From positions 24,581-88,580 of the forward strand of contig UQMD01000007.1 in assembly GCA_900542155.1 (NCBI GenBank): a DNA stretch of 64,000 nucleotides. The letters are read 5' to 3'. Below, piece by piece: positions 16,422 through 24,365 of the stretch. Below the pieces are notes generated by a model. The model did no database searches. It saw nothing but the letters and a program-made list of their open reading frames with translations, and was not told the DNA's origin. Position 1 is the stretch's first letter. Each line of letters begins with the position of its first letter. The position numbers and the translations under genes are program-made. Source of the stretch: an uncultured Collinsella sp. GTDB lineage: Bacteria; Actinomycetota; Coriobacteriia; Coriobacteriales; Coriobacteriaceae.

Positions 16422-19199
16422 ATGATTCTCAACGGACCGGGGATTAGCTACACCGAGCCCGATATCGGCGCGGAGTTCGTGCCGCCGCTGCCGGAGCATC
16501 CGCGCGAGGCTATTGTCAAGCTGTGCGAGCACTGCACCAACCGTCTTCTGCATCGCGACGAGCTGCTGGGCTACGAGTACTGGTCGTTTGCCGAGGCCGC
16601 AACCGACGAGCAGGCCGAGGTACTCTGCAAGATGAAGATGCGCCGTCCCTACACGCTGCCCGAGATGGTGAAGCTCACCGGCATGCCCGAGGCCGATATC
16701 GAGAAGATGCTCGACGACATGAGCTACACGGGTCTGCTCGAGTACAACTGGGAAAATCCCGAGCGCGCCAAGCAGTGGGTGCTGCCCATGCTGGTGCCGG
16801 GTTCCGCCGAGTTCCTCAACATGCGCGTGAGTCAGCTCGAGGAGCACCCGGTCTATGCCAAGTTCTTTGAGCAGGCATCCAAAGGCCCGCTGTCCAAGGC
16901 TACGCCGATGGTGCCGCCCGGGGGCGCCGGTATCGGCATGCACGTCATTCCGGTCGAGAAGGCCATCGATGCCGCGAGCACGTCGGTGCCTATTGAGCAT
17001 ATCGCGCATTGGCTCGACAAATACGATGGCAAATATGCTGCTAGCACCTGCAGTTGCCGCGCGAGCCGTCGCGTGATGGGTGAGGGCTGCGCCGACGACC
17101 CGGCAGATTGGTGCATCGCCGTGGGCGATATGGCCGACTACGTGGTCGAGACCGATCGTGGCCATTACGTGACCCGCGACGAGGTTTACGACATCTTGCG
17201 CCAGGCCGAGGACAACGGCTTTGTGCACCAGATCACCAACATCGACGGCGAGAACAAGATCTTCGCCATCTGCAACTGCAACGTCAACGTGTGCTACGCC
17301 CTGCGCACCTCGCAGCTGTTCAACACACCCAACCTGTCGCGCTCGGCCTATGTCGCCAAGGTCGAGAAGGACAAGTGCGTGGCCTGCGGTCGCTGCGTTG
17401 AGGTGTGCCCGGCCGGCGCCGCCAAGCTGGGCCAGAAGCTCTGCAGCAAAAAGGCGGGCGGACAGGTGCCCGAGTATCCGCGCCAGGAGCTGCCCGATGC
17501 CACCAAGTGGGACCACACCAAGTGGTCGCCCAACTACCGCAACGACAACCGCATCGAGACGCATGAGTCCGGCACCGCCCCCTGCAAGACGGCCTGCCCC
17601 GCGCACGTTGCCGTTCAGGGCTATTTGAAGCTCGCGGCTCAGGGTCGCTATGACGAGGCGCTGGCGCTCATAAAGCGCGAGAACCCGCTGCCCGCTATCT
17701 GCGGCCGCGTGTGCAACCGCCGCTGTGAGGATGCCTGCACCCGCGGTCGTGTGGACGCCGCCGTGGCTATCGACGAGGTCAAGAAGTTCATCGCCCAGCG
17801 CGATCTGGATGCCGCGACCCGCTATGTCCCACCTGTGGTGACCCCGACGCGTGCCGGCGGCTTCGACCAGAAGATCGCTATCATCGGTGCCGGTCCGGCT
17901 GGCCTGTCCTGCGCTTTCTACCTGGCCGAGAAGGGCTACAAGCCCGTCGTGTTCGAGAAAAACGAGCGCCCGGGCGGTATGCTTACCTACGGCATTCCCA
18001 GCTTTAAGCTGCAGAAGGATGTTATCGAGGCCGAGGCCGAGATCATTCGCCTGATGGGTGCCGAGTTCCGCTATGGCGTGGAAGTCGGTCGCGATGTGAC
18101 GCTCGACGAGCTGCGCGAGCAGGGCTTTAAGGCCTTTTATGTTGCCATCGGCTGCCAGGGCGGCCGCCTTGCCGGCATTCCGGGCGAGGACGCCGAGGGT
18201 GTGACCGTGGCCGTCGACTTTTTGCGCGAGGTCAACAGCGGCAAGATTGACGCGCTGTCCGGCCGCACCATCGTGGTGGGCGGCGGCAACGTGGCCATCG
18301 ACGTTGCCCGCAACGCCTGCCGTCTGGGTTCCGAGCATGTTGAGATGTTCTGCCTGGAGAGCGAGGCCCAGATGCCCGCCAGCGAGGAGGAGCGTTGCGA
18401 GGCCATTGAGGACGGCGCGCACATCAGCTGCGGTTGGGGCCCTAAGGAGATCCATCTGGACGAGGCCGGCCGTGTGTGCGGCATCACTTTCAAGCGCTGC
18501 ACGCGTGTCTATGACGACGAGGGCCGTTTTGCACCCGAGTACGACGAGAACGACCTGCGCCGCGTCGATGCCGACCGCGTGGTCATGTCGATTGGCCAGT
18601 CCATTGTGTGGGGCGACCTGCTGGCAGGCTCCAAGGTAGAGCTCGGCCGCGGCCAGGGCGCCCTGGCCGATCCCCAGACCTATCAGACCGCCGAGCCCGA
18701 CATCTTTGTGGGCGGCGACGTCTATACCGGTCCGAGCTTTGCCATCGATGCCATCGCCGCCGGTCACGAGGCCGCCGTGTCCATCCATCGCTTTGTGCAG
18801 CCGGGATCCACGCTCACCATCGGCCGCAACCAGCGCCGCTACACCGCGCTTGACCGCGACGATGTTGTGATTGAGAGCTATGACAACGCAAGCCGCGAGG
18901 TGGCACGTGTCGACCGCGAGCGCGAGAAGGTTGCGCCCTTTAGCGAGTACGTCGAGACCTTTACCGAGGAGCAGGTGCGCGCCGAGACCGCTCGCTGCCT
19001 GGGCTGCGGTGCCTCGATCGTCGACCCCAACAAGTGCATCGGCTGCGGCCTGTGCACCACCAAGTGCGCGTTCGATGCCATCCACCTGGATCGCGATCGC
19101 CCCGAGTGCTCCACGATGGTCAAATACGAGCAAAAGCTCCCAAGCCTCGGCAAGTACGCGCTCAAGCGTGCGATCAAGATTAAATTTGGGAAGAAATAA
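16422..19199 (+). CDS. Multi-domain Fe-S / FAD-dependent oxidoreductase (GltD-like)
   Basis: 925 aa. The N-terminal 300 residues contain a helical region and cysteine clusters (CSCRASRR, CADDPADWC, CNCNVNVC) followed by a ferredoxin motif CVACGRCVEVCPAG (first Cys at 319). Next comes the GltD-type N-terminal Fe-S region (CKTACPAHVAVQGYLKLA, CGRVCNRRCEDAC). Then come FAD (IIGAGPAGLSCAFYLAEKG, about 485) and NAD(P)H (VVGGGNVAIDVARNACRLG) Rossmann motifs. A C-terminal ferredoxin region (CIGCGLCTTKCAFDAIHL) completes it. It resembles NADPH:acceptor oxidoreductases that feed electrons to other enzymes, not glutamate synthase proper, since no large subunit is present. The frame is open from 16050, but the ATG at 16422 with AGAGAAGGG upstream is chosen because the extension would overlap the divergent tetR-type gene. 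Confidence 0.88.
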   Translation: MILNGPGISYTEPDIGAEFVPPLPEHPREAIVKLCEHCTNRLLHRDELLGYEYWSFAEAATDEQAEVLCKMKMRRPYTLPEMVKLTGMPEADIEKMLDDMSYTGLLEYNWENPERAKQWVLPMLVPGSAEFLNMRVSQLEEHPVYAKFFEQASKGPLSKATPMVPPGGAGIGMHVIPVEKAIDAASTSVPIEHIAHWLDKYDGKYAASTCSCRASRRVMGEGCADDPADWCIAVGDMADYVVETDRGHYVTRDEVYDILRQAEDNGFVHQITNIDGENKIFAICNCNVNVCYALRTSQLFNTPNLSRSAYVAKVEKDKCVACGRCVEVCPAGAAKLGQKLCSKKAGGQVPEYPRQELPDATKWDHTKWSPNYRNDNRIETHESGTAPCKTACPAHVAVQGYLKLAAQGRYDEALALIKRENPLPAICGRVCNRRCEDACTRGRVDAAVAIDEVKKFIAQRDLDAATRYVPPVVTPTRAGGFDQKIAIIGAGPAGLSCAFYLAEKGYKPVVFEKNERPGGMLTYGIPSFKLQKDVIEAEAEIIRLMGAEFRYGVEVGRDVTLDELREQGFKAFYVAIGCQGGRLAGIPGEDAEGVTVAVDFLREVNSGKIDALSGRTIVVGGGNVAIDVARNACRLGSEHVEMFCLESEAQMPASEEERCEAIEDGAHISCGWGPKEIHLDEAGRVCGITFKRCTRVYDDEGRFAPEYDENDLRRVDADRVVMSIGQSIVWGDLLAGSKVELGRGQGALADPQTYQTAEPDIFVGGDVYTGPSFAIDAIAAGHEAAVSIHRFVQPGSTLTIGRNQRRYTALDRDDVVIESYDNASREVARVDREREKVAPFSEYVETFTEEQVRAETARCLGCGASIVDPNKCIGCGLCTTKCAFDAIHLDRDRPECSTMVKYEQKLPSLGKYALKRAIKIKFGKK

Positions 19200-19230
19200 A
19201 AGAACCTAACAAGAAAGCGAACGGCGCAGA

Positions 19231-19382
19231 GGGCGGTTGGACAGCGAGCGGGTCCCAGGCGTGGCGAGGTGCCTTGAAAGAGGAGGGCATAGGGCTTTTG
19301 CCCATGCCCGACGATGGAAAGGCAGATCGTCCGTCTGGGGCTCGCGCAGCGTCAAGTCGACCGCCGTTCGTTAGAACGGCGG
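19231..19382 (+). promoter_or_regulatory. Structured leader before hypA, riboswitch-like
   Basis: The 191 bases between the oxidoreductase and hypA contain a nested structure. GCGAGC (19244-19249) pairs with GCTCGC (19340-19345) and CCCAG (19254-19258) with CTGGG (19335-19339). They enclose GGC/GCC (19263-19273), a 10-bp stem GGGCAT-a-GGGC / GCCCATGCCC (19285-19309) and GACGAT/ATCGTC (19310-19331). The 3' hairpin CCGCCGTTC-GTTA-GAACGGCGG (19361-19382) abuts the hypA ribosome site. Its left arm could instead pair with GGCGGT at 19232-19237, giving two exclusive folds. The class is not identified. Confidence 0.5.
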
Positions 19383-19390
19383 AAGAAAAA

Positions 19391-19819
19391 GTGCATGAAT
19401 TAGGAATCGTCTATCACATCATTCGCGATGTCGAGAATGTGGCGCGCGCCAATGGCGTGAGTCGCGTTTCGAGCGTGACGCTGCTCCTGGGCGAGGTCTC
19501 GGGCGTCGTTCCCGATCTGCTGCTTGATGCTTGGCGCTGGGCGGCAGATAAAAAGCCTATCACGCAGGGCGCGGAGCTTATTGTGGAGCCTGTCGAGGCC
19601 GTGACGCATTGCGAGGCGTGCGGCTGCGACTACGCGACGGTCGAGCACGGCAAGACCTGCCCCCATTGCGGTAGCGGCGAGACCTATCTGCTGCAGGGCC
19701 AGGAGGTCATGATCAAGCAGATCGAGACCCCCGACGAGGACCCGACAGACGCTGCCCCCGACGGCCTATCCGATGCCCCCGATGCCGTCGACGCCGCCAA
19801 CCCCCTCCACATCGCCTAA
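19391..19819 (+). CDS. hypA: Nickel metallochaperone HypA
   Basis: 142 aa from the GTG at 19391, which encodes the obligatory N-terminal Met-His-Glu (VHELGIVYHII), the Ni-binding site of HypA. The frame is open further upstream, but that sequence is the leader RNA. The zinc site is CEAC (about 78-81) and CPHC (about 95-98). A 30-residue Asp/Pro/Ala tail is unusual. HypA delivers nickel to [NiFe]-hydrogenase with HypB. No hydrogenase or other hyp genes lie in the window, so the target is elsewhere, or the gene belongs to the upstream oxidoreductase unit. Confidence 0.88.
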   Translation: MHELGIVYHIIRDVENVARANGVSRVSSVTLLLGEVSGVVPDLLLDAWRWAADKKPITQGAELIVEPVEAVTHCEACGCDYATVEHGKTCPHCGSGETYLLQGQEVMIKQIETPDEDPTDAAPDGLSDAPDAVDAANPLHIA

Positions 19820-19821
19820 CT

Positions 19822-19877
19822 TAGTCGTTGGGGACGTTCTTAAACGACTAGTCATTAAAGAACGTCCCTAACGACTA
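19822..19877. repeat. 56-bp palindromic element, TAGTCGTT..GGGACGTTCTT family, copy 1
   Basis: TAGTCGTTGGGGACGTTCTT (19822-19841) pairs with AAAGAACGTCCC-T-AACGACTA (19857-19877) with about two mismatches. The centre, ACGACTAGTCATT, is a smaller dyad. It starts 3 bases after the hypA stop. A second 56-bp copy is at 23474-23529 and a half copy at 3116-3149. Confidence 0.75.
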
Positions 19878-19919
19878 CTTTGCTAGAGCATATTTCTTAC
19901 CATTAGTCAAGCACCATCT

Positions 19920-20089
19920 GTTTAAACGAAATAGCCTCAACCCGAGCACATTTGTGTTTGTTTAAAACCGGCAATAATGAACAGCGTGCTCAATTCGGTC
20001 ATGTAAATAGATCAGCTATCAATCCTCAGCAGCAAATCAGCCAAAATACTGGAATGTAATCAGCTTGTAACAAAACAAGACGTTTAAAC
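19920..20089. promoter_or_regulatory. GTTTAAAC operator-like sites upstream of the mannose PTS
   Basis: The 316 bases between the 56-bp element and the PTS operon are AT-rich and gene-free. GTTTAAAC occurs at 19920-19927 (CTGTTTAAACG) and 20082-20089 (ACGTTTAAACAAA), with a near copy TTGTTTAAAACC around 19958. TTTTTCAAACAATT near 20110 is a weaker relative. Three sites sharing TTGTTTAAACG suggest a regulator-binding cluster. No sigma-54 -24/-12 signature was seen. Confidence 0.45.
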
Positions 20090-20193
20090 AAATAATGCTA
20101 CCTTTTGCAGTTTTTCAAACAATTCTGCTGTATTTGCAGCTATACTCCATAACTGTCGTGTAGGAACTACGTAGACAAAAAGGAGGTTATGTG

Positions 20194-21183
20194 ATGGTAA
20201 GTATTGTTCTTGCTAGCCATGGTGACTTGGCGGCTGGAATCAAGCAGACGGGCTCGATGGTCTTTGGCGATCAGCCGTCTGTAGCCGTGGTCTCGCTCGA
20301 GCCGAGCATGGGCCCCGACGACTTCCGAGCCAAGGTCGAGGAAGCAGTCGCTTCCTTCGAGGACCAGGAGCAGGTGCTCTTCCTCGTTGATCTGTGGGGC
20401 GGCACGCCCTTCAACCAGATCAGCGGTCTCATCGAGGGCCATGATTCCTGGGCTATCGTCACCGGTGTCAACCTGCCTATGCTCATCGAGGCATATTCGC
20501 AGCGCTTTGACGCAAAGAACACTGCACATGCGATCGCAAAACATCTCGTGACTGAGGCTAAGGCCGGCGTGCGCGTCAAGCCCGAGTCTCTGGAGCCCGA
20601 GGAGAAGAAGCCGGCTGCGGCCGCCGCTGCTCCTGCGGGTGCCATTCCTCCGGGAACGGTGATCGGCGACGGGCACATCAAGATCGCCCACGTCCGTATC
20701 GACACGCGTCTGCTGCATGGTCAGGTGGCCACCACGTGGACCAAGCAGATCAACCCCAACCGCATCATCGTGGTCTCCGACGGCGTTGCTCACGACGAGC
20801 TCCGCAAGACCATGATCGAGCAGGCTGCCCCTCCGGGAGTCCACGCCAACGTCGTGCCTATCAAGAAGATGGCCGAGGTCGTCAAGGACACGCGCTTTGG
20901 CGACACCAAGGCGATGCTGCTGTTCGAGAACCCGCAGGATTTGCTCAGGGCCATCGAGGCCGGCGTCGACATCAAGGAAGCCAACATCGGTTCCATGGCC
21001 CACTCCAAGGGCAAGGTCGTCGTCACTAACGCTGTCGCTATGGGCGATGACGACGTCAAGACCATCGAGGCTCTCAAGGCCAAGGGCGTCAAGTTCGAGG
21101 TCCGCAAGGTTCCTTCGGATTCCTCCGAGGATCTCGACGCCATGTTGAAGAAAGCAAAGGCCGAACTGGCCGCTCAAGCATAG
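20194..21183 (+). CDS. manX: PTS mannose-family IIAB fusion protein
   Basis: 329 aa. The IIA domain covers about residues 1-130, with the phosphorylated His at residue 9 (VLASHGD). An Ala/Pro linker (PAAAAAAPAGAIPPG) lies about 148-162. The IIB domain covers about 165-325, with its active-site His in RIDTRLLHGQV. It takes phosphate from HPr and passes it to the sugar brought in by IIC/IID. AGGAGG lies 8-12 bases upstream; GTG (20191) and ATG (20194) are adjacent and either may start. It is the first gene of the man operon. Confidence 0.94.
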   Translation: MVSIVLASHGDLAAGIKQTGSMVFGDQPSVAVVSLEPSMGPDDFRAKVEEAVASFEDQEQVLFLVDLWGGTPFNQISGLIEGHDSWAIVTGVNLPMLIEAYSQRFDAKNTAHAIAKHLVTEAKAGVRVKPESLEPEEKKPAAAAAAPAGAIPPGTVIGDGHIKIAHVRIDTRLLHGQVATTWTKQINPNRIIVVSDGVAHDELRKTMIEQAAPPGVHANVVPIKKMAEVVKDTRFGDTKAMLLFENPQDLLRAIEAGVDIKEANIGSMAHSKGKVVVTNAVAMGDDDVKTIEALKAKGVKFEVRKVPSDSSEDLDAMLKKAKAELAAQA

Positions 21184-21201
21184 TAAAGGAGGGTCCGATA
21201 C

Positions 21202-22020
21202 ATGTCTGCAATCACTATTCTGCTTGTTGCGATTGTCGCGTTGCTTGCCGGTATGGAAGGCATTCTGGATGAGTTCCAGTTCCATCAGCCGCTCGTGGCA
21301 TGCACGCTTATCGGTCTCGTAACCGGTCACCTTCAGGAGGGCATCCTCCTGGGCGGTTCGCTCCAGATGATGGCCCTTGGCTGGGCTAACGTCGGCGCCG
21401 CCGTCGCGCCTGACGCCGCTCTGGCCTCGGTCGCTTCTTCGATCATCATGGTGCTCGCCCTCAACGGTGGCGCCACCGATTCGGCCAAGGCCGTTACCGC
21501 CGCCATCGCCGTCGCCGTCCCGCTGTCGGTCGCTGGTCTGTTCCTGACCATGATCTGCCGTACCCTGGCTACCGCTATGGTTCACGGCATGGACGCCTGC
21601 GCCGAGAAGGGCGACTTCGCCGGCATCGAGCGTTGGCAGTACGCCGGCATCCTCATGCAGGGTGTTCGTATCGCCATCCCGGCAGTACTTCTGTGCATCA
21701 TCCCGGCCGAGGCTGTTACCAACGCGCTTAACGCTATGCCCGATTGGCTGTCCGGCGGCATGGCTGTCGGCGGCGGCATGGTCGCTTCCGTCGGTTACGC
21801 CATGGTCATCAACATGATGGCCACCAAGGAGACCTGGCCGTTCTTCATCCTCGGCTTTGTCCTTGCTGCCATCCCTCAGCTCACGCTGATCGCCCTTGGC
21901 CTCATCGGCATCTCCCTTGCCCTCATCTACCTTGGCCTTAAGGATCTGGCCAAGCAGGGTGGCGGCATGGGCGGTGGCTCCGGTGACCCGCTCGGCGACA
22001 TTCTGAACGATTACGAGTAG
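21202..22020 (+). CDS. manY: PTS mannose-family IIC permease
   Basis: 272 aa, an integral membrane protein with about seven to eight hydrophobic segments. It contains family blocks FHQPLVACTLIGLVTGHLQEGILLGGSLQMMALGWANVGAAVAPD-like (about 30-75) and a Gly-rich tail. It forms the sugar translocation pore with IID. It starts 18 bases after manX with AAAGGAGGG before its ATG. Confidence 0.93.
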   Translation: MSAITILLVAIVALLAGMEGILDEFQFHQPLVACTLIGLVTGHLQEGILLGGSLQMMALGWANVGAAVAPDAALASVASSIIMVLALNGGATDSAKAVTAAIAVAVPLSVAGLFLTMICRTLATAMVHGMDACAEKGDFAGIERWQYAGILMQGVRIAIPAVLLCIIPAEAVTNALNAMPDWLSGGMAVGGGMVASVGYAMVINMMATKETWPFFILGFVLAAIPQLTLIALGLIGISLALIYLGLKDLAKQGGGMGGGSGDPLGDILNDYE

Positions 22021-22036
22021 GAGGGGAGTGATACAT

Positions 22037-22957
22037 ATGGCAGAGAACAAGATTCAGCTCACCAAGGCTGACCGTAAGAAGGTTTGCTTCCGTCATCAGT
22101 TCCTTCAGGGCTCGTGGAACTACGAGCGTATGCAGAACGGCGGCTGGTGCTTCGCAATGATCCCTGCGATCAAGAAGCTCTACACCAGCAAGGATGACCA
22201 GATTGCCGCTCTTAAGCGCCACCTGGAGTTCTATAACACCCACCCCTATGTTTCCGCCCCCGTCATTGGCGTTACCCTCGCCCTCGAGGAGGAGCGCGCC
22301 AACGGTGCTCCGATTGACGACGTCGCCATTCAGGGCGTCAAGGTCGGTATGATGGGCCCGCTCGCCGGCGTCGGCGACCCCGCCTTCTGGTTCACCCTTC
22401 GCCCGATTCTGGGCGCACTGGGCGCTTCCCTGGCCCTGTCCGGCAGCATCGCCGGTCCGCTGCTGTTCTTCTTCGCGTGGAACATCATCCGTTACGCCTT
22501 CCTGTGGTACACGCAGGAGTTTGGCTACAAGGTCGGCTCCTCCATCGCCAAGGACCTCTCCGGCGGTCTGATGGGCAAGGTCACCGAGGGTGCTTCCATC
22601 CTTGGTATGTTCATCATCGGCGCCCTTGTCGAGCGTTGGGTTTCCATCTCCTTTACCCCGGTCGTCTCCAAGGTCACGCAGTCTGCTGGCGCCTATATTG
22701 ACTGGGCCAACCTGCCCGCCGGTTCTGAGGGCATCAAGCAGGCGCTGACGATGTACAGCTCTGTCGGTGCCAACGCACTCGACCCGGTGAAGGTCACCAC
22801 GCTTCAGGCCAACCTCGATCAGCTCATCCCCGGCCTTGCCGCCGTGTGCCTGACCCTGCTGGTCTGCAAGCTCCTCAAGAAGAAGGTCAGCCCGATCGTC
22901 ATCATCCTGGCTCTCTTCGCCGTCGGCATCATCGGTCGCGTCTGCGGCTTCATGTAA
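22037..22957 (+). CDS. manZ: PTS mannose-family IID permease
   Basis: 306 aa. The cytosolic N-terminal part carries FLQGSWNYERMQNGGWCFAMIPAIKKLY, diagnostic for IID. The DDVAIQGVKVGMMGPLAGVGDPAFWFTLRPI region and C-terminal membrane segments follow. The GTG at 22028 is in frame, but the ATG at 22037 has GGAGGGG at the right distance and matches the usual start MAENKIQLTKAD. It is followed by a hairpin before manO. Confidence 0.94.
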   Translation: MAENKIQLTKADRKKVCFRHQFLQGSWNYERMQNGGWCFAMIPAIKKLYTSKDDQIAALKRHLEFYNTHPYVSAPVIGVTLALEEERANGAPIDDVAIQGVKVGMMGPLAGVGDPAFWFTLRPILGALGASLALSGSIAGPLLFFFAWNIIRYAFLWYTQEFGYKVGSSIAKDLSGGLMGKVTEGASILGMFIIGALVERWVSISFTPVVSKVTQSAGAYIDWANLPAGSEGIKQALTMYSSVGANALDPVKVTTLQANLDQLIPGLAAVCLTLLVCKLLKKKVSPIVIILALFAVGIIGRVCGFM

Positions 22958-23013
22958 GCACGCTTCGGCTTAAGACCGAGAGTTGCTAGGCAAGGGCTAT
23001 TGAGCCATTGAAA

Positions 23014-23049
23014 CGGACCGCACCCGGTGGGTACACTGGATGCGGTCCG
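23014..23049 (+). terminator. Hairpin between manZ and manO
   Basis: CGGACCGCA (23014-23022) and TGCGGTCCG (23041-23049) form a 9-bp stem followed by ATTGTTTTATTT. It may reduce read-through, giving lower manO levels. Confidence 0.65.
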
Positions 23050-23077
23050 ATTGTTTTATTTGGAGGGCGAGGCGCGC

Positions 23078-23476
23078 ATGGCGCAATCACAGAACAGCAC
23101 GGTCGATCTGGCAACGCCGGCAACCTGCCTGATGGGGCTTACCAGCCACGGCAACGTGATGGTGGGCAATAAGGCGTTCGAGTACTATAACGAGCGCAAT
23201 CCCGAGGATTATATTCAAATCCCGTGGGATGAGGTTGACTACATCGCCGCCGAGGTTTTGCGCGGCACCAAGAAGATTACGCGTTTTGCCATCTTCACCA
23301 AGGACAACGGCCACTTTACGTTTTCGACGCGCGACGACAAAGAGACGCTTCGTGCGGTCCGCAAGTACGTCGACGAGGATAAGCTCGTGCGTTCGCCTGA
23401 CTTTATCGATGTGACGGCCAAGGGCGCCAAGAGCATCCCCAGCGTCATCAAGAGCCTCTTCCACAAAGGTAACTAG
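23078..23476 (+). CDS. manO: ManO-like DUF956 protein of the mannose operon
   Basis: 132 aa. The DUF956 family always travels with mannose-family PTS genes and is thought to modulate their expression. Features include MGLTSHGNVMVGNKAFEYYN, IQIPWDEVDYIAAEVLRG and FTFSTRDDKETLRAVRKYV, the last typical of a PH-like fold. The ATG at 23078 is preceded by GGAGGGCGAGG; the open frame from 23027 covers the hairpin and is unlikely. The stop codon forms the first three bases of the next palindromic element. Confidence 0.85.
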   Translation: MAQSQNSTVDLATPATCLMGLTSHGNVMVGNKAFEYYNERNPEDYIQIPWDEVDYIAAEVLRGTKKITRFAIFTKDNGHFTFSTRDDKETLRAVRKYVDEDKLVRSPDFIDVTAKGAKSIPSVIKSLFHKGN

Positions 23477-23529
23477 TCGTCTGCGACGTTCTTTAACGAC
23501 TAGTCATTAAAGAACGTTCCCAATGACTA
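23474..23529. repeat. 56-bp palindromic element, copy 2
   Basis: Same length and layout as 19822-19877: TAGTCGTCTGCGACGTTCTT pairs with AAGAACGTTCCCAATGACTA around ACGACTAGTCATTA. It begins on the manO stop codon, so both full copies lie at gene 3' ends and may serve as terminators. Confidence 0.7.
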
Positions 23530-23590
23530 CCCCGAAGAGTGGCTATGCGCTGTATGGCGGCGGCGTAAATCTGCTACACTAGTACAACAT

Positions 23591-23666
23591 GCCTCCGTAG
23601 CTCAGGGGATAGAGCACCGCTCTCCTAAAGCGGGTGTCGACGGTTCGAATCCGCCCGGGGGCACCA
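23591..23666 (+). tRNA. tRNA-Arg (anticodon CCU)
   Basis: 76 bases with an encoded CCA. The acceptor stem is GCCTCCG/CGGGGGC, the D arm has AGCTCAGGGGATAGAGC, the anticodon stem-loop is CCGCT-CTCCTAA-AGCGG with anticodon CCT, and the T loop is TTCGAAT with one mismatch in its stem. It reads AGG. Its 3' half is the attachment site of the mobile element and is regenerated intact at the left junction. Confidence 0.95.
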
Positions 23667-23668
23667 GA
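23621..23668 (+). repeat. attL, 48-bp direct repeat in the tRNA-Arg gene
   Basis: It starts in the anticodon loop (TCTCCTAAAG) and runs through the T arm and CCA to GCACCAGA. It is identical to 37154-37201; the bases on either side diverge at once. Confidence 0.92.
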
Positions 23669-23797
23669 AAAATCGCAGGTCAGGAGTTAATTTTGCTTCT
23701 GACCTGTTCTGGTTTTAGGGTTAAGAACTGCTTTTGTTTGTAAATCTGGTAAGTAAATAATTTAACTTACCGAGTTTTCCACTGAAAACAGGAAATC

Positions 23798-23962
23798 ACC
23801 ATTTTGGGGATAAAAAGTTTTCAACAGCCGTTAGTCGGTTCCATTTTGGTGAAGCGCTTCCTCAATTTGGGTAAATAATTTCACCATTTTGATGATTCGG
23901 CTGCTTTGAGTTTTTGATAAAAACGCCTGTTCAGAAGCTTGCGCAATACCCATTTTGGTGAA
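23798..23962. repeat. Iteron-like CCATTTTGGTGAA repeats at the left end
   Basis: Direct repeats of ACCATTTTGGTGAA type lie at 23798-23810 (ACCATTTTGGGGA), 23841-23853 (CCATTTTGGTGAA), 23883-23896 (ACCATTTTGATGAT) and 23949-23962 (CCCATTTTGGTGAA), with a weaker CAATTTGGGTAAA at 23864. The first three are spaced 43 and 42 bp. The 448 bases between the tRNA and the XRE gene hold no gene. Candidates are binding sites for the integrase arm domain, for Xis, or for an element-encoded replication protein. Confidence 0.55.
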
Positions 23963-24040
23963 ACCAATTAATAGAGAAATATACTATAAAGATATAGGGA
24001 CGGCGATGCTGTCCCCCTTCGCTCGCGAAGCTCGCTGCGC

Positions 24041-24057
24041 GGTCACGTGCCGTGACC
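24041..24057. repeat. GGTCACG dyad next to the iterons
   Basis: GGTCACG-TGC-CGTGACC is a perfect 7-bp dyad with a 3-base loop, within a GC-rich tract (24000-24115) that also contains alternating CGCTCGCGAAGC and GATTGATT repeats. Confidence 0.45.
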
Positions 24058-24116
24058 TTGCCGCCGGCTGTGCCGTCGATTGATTCGCTCACTGCGTTCG
24101 CTGATTGATTGATGGA

Positions 24117-24350
24117 CTAATCCGTTTTCTCAGTCACACCAGTCATGAGTGCAGCGATTGTCATGTCGAATCCGTTAGCAATTTTACAGAGGTTAGAAAG
24201 ACTGACATTTCTTCGTCCGACCTCTATCGAGGCGTAGTAAGACCTGTCCATGCCGATGCGATTCGCAAATTGTACTTGAGAGTAACCAGACTTTGATCTT
24301 AATTCTTTGCAGCGTAGACCAAAGGATCGTTGTAGCGGCGAGATATCCAT
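24117..24350 (-). CDS. XRE-family HTH repressor
   Basis: About 77 aa (MDISPLQRSFGLRCKELRS...). A compact Cro/C1-type HTH spans about residues 9-65 (LRSKSGYSQVQFANRIGMDRSYYASIEVGRRNVSLSNLCKIANGF). The frame is open to an ATG at 24386, but that start would place codons over the inverted repeat at 24366-24406, so the ATG at 24350 is preferred; no strong ribosome site is seen for either. It is divergent from the surface protein gene, with the operator between. It probably controls itself and the cargo or transfer genes. Confidence 0.8.
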   Translation of the reverse strand: MDISPLQRSFGLRCKELRSKSGYSQVQFANRIGMDRSYYASIEVGRRNVSLSNLCKIANGFDMTIAALMTGVTEKTD

Positions 24351-24365
24351 GACAAAAAGAGTCAT

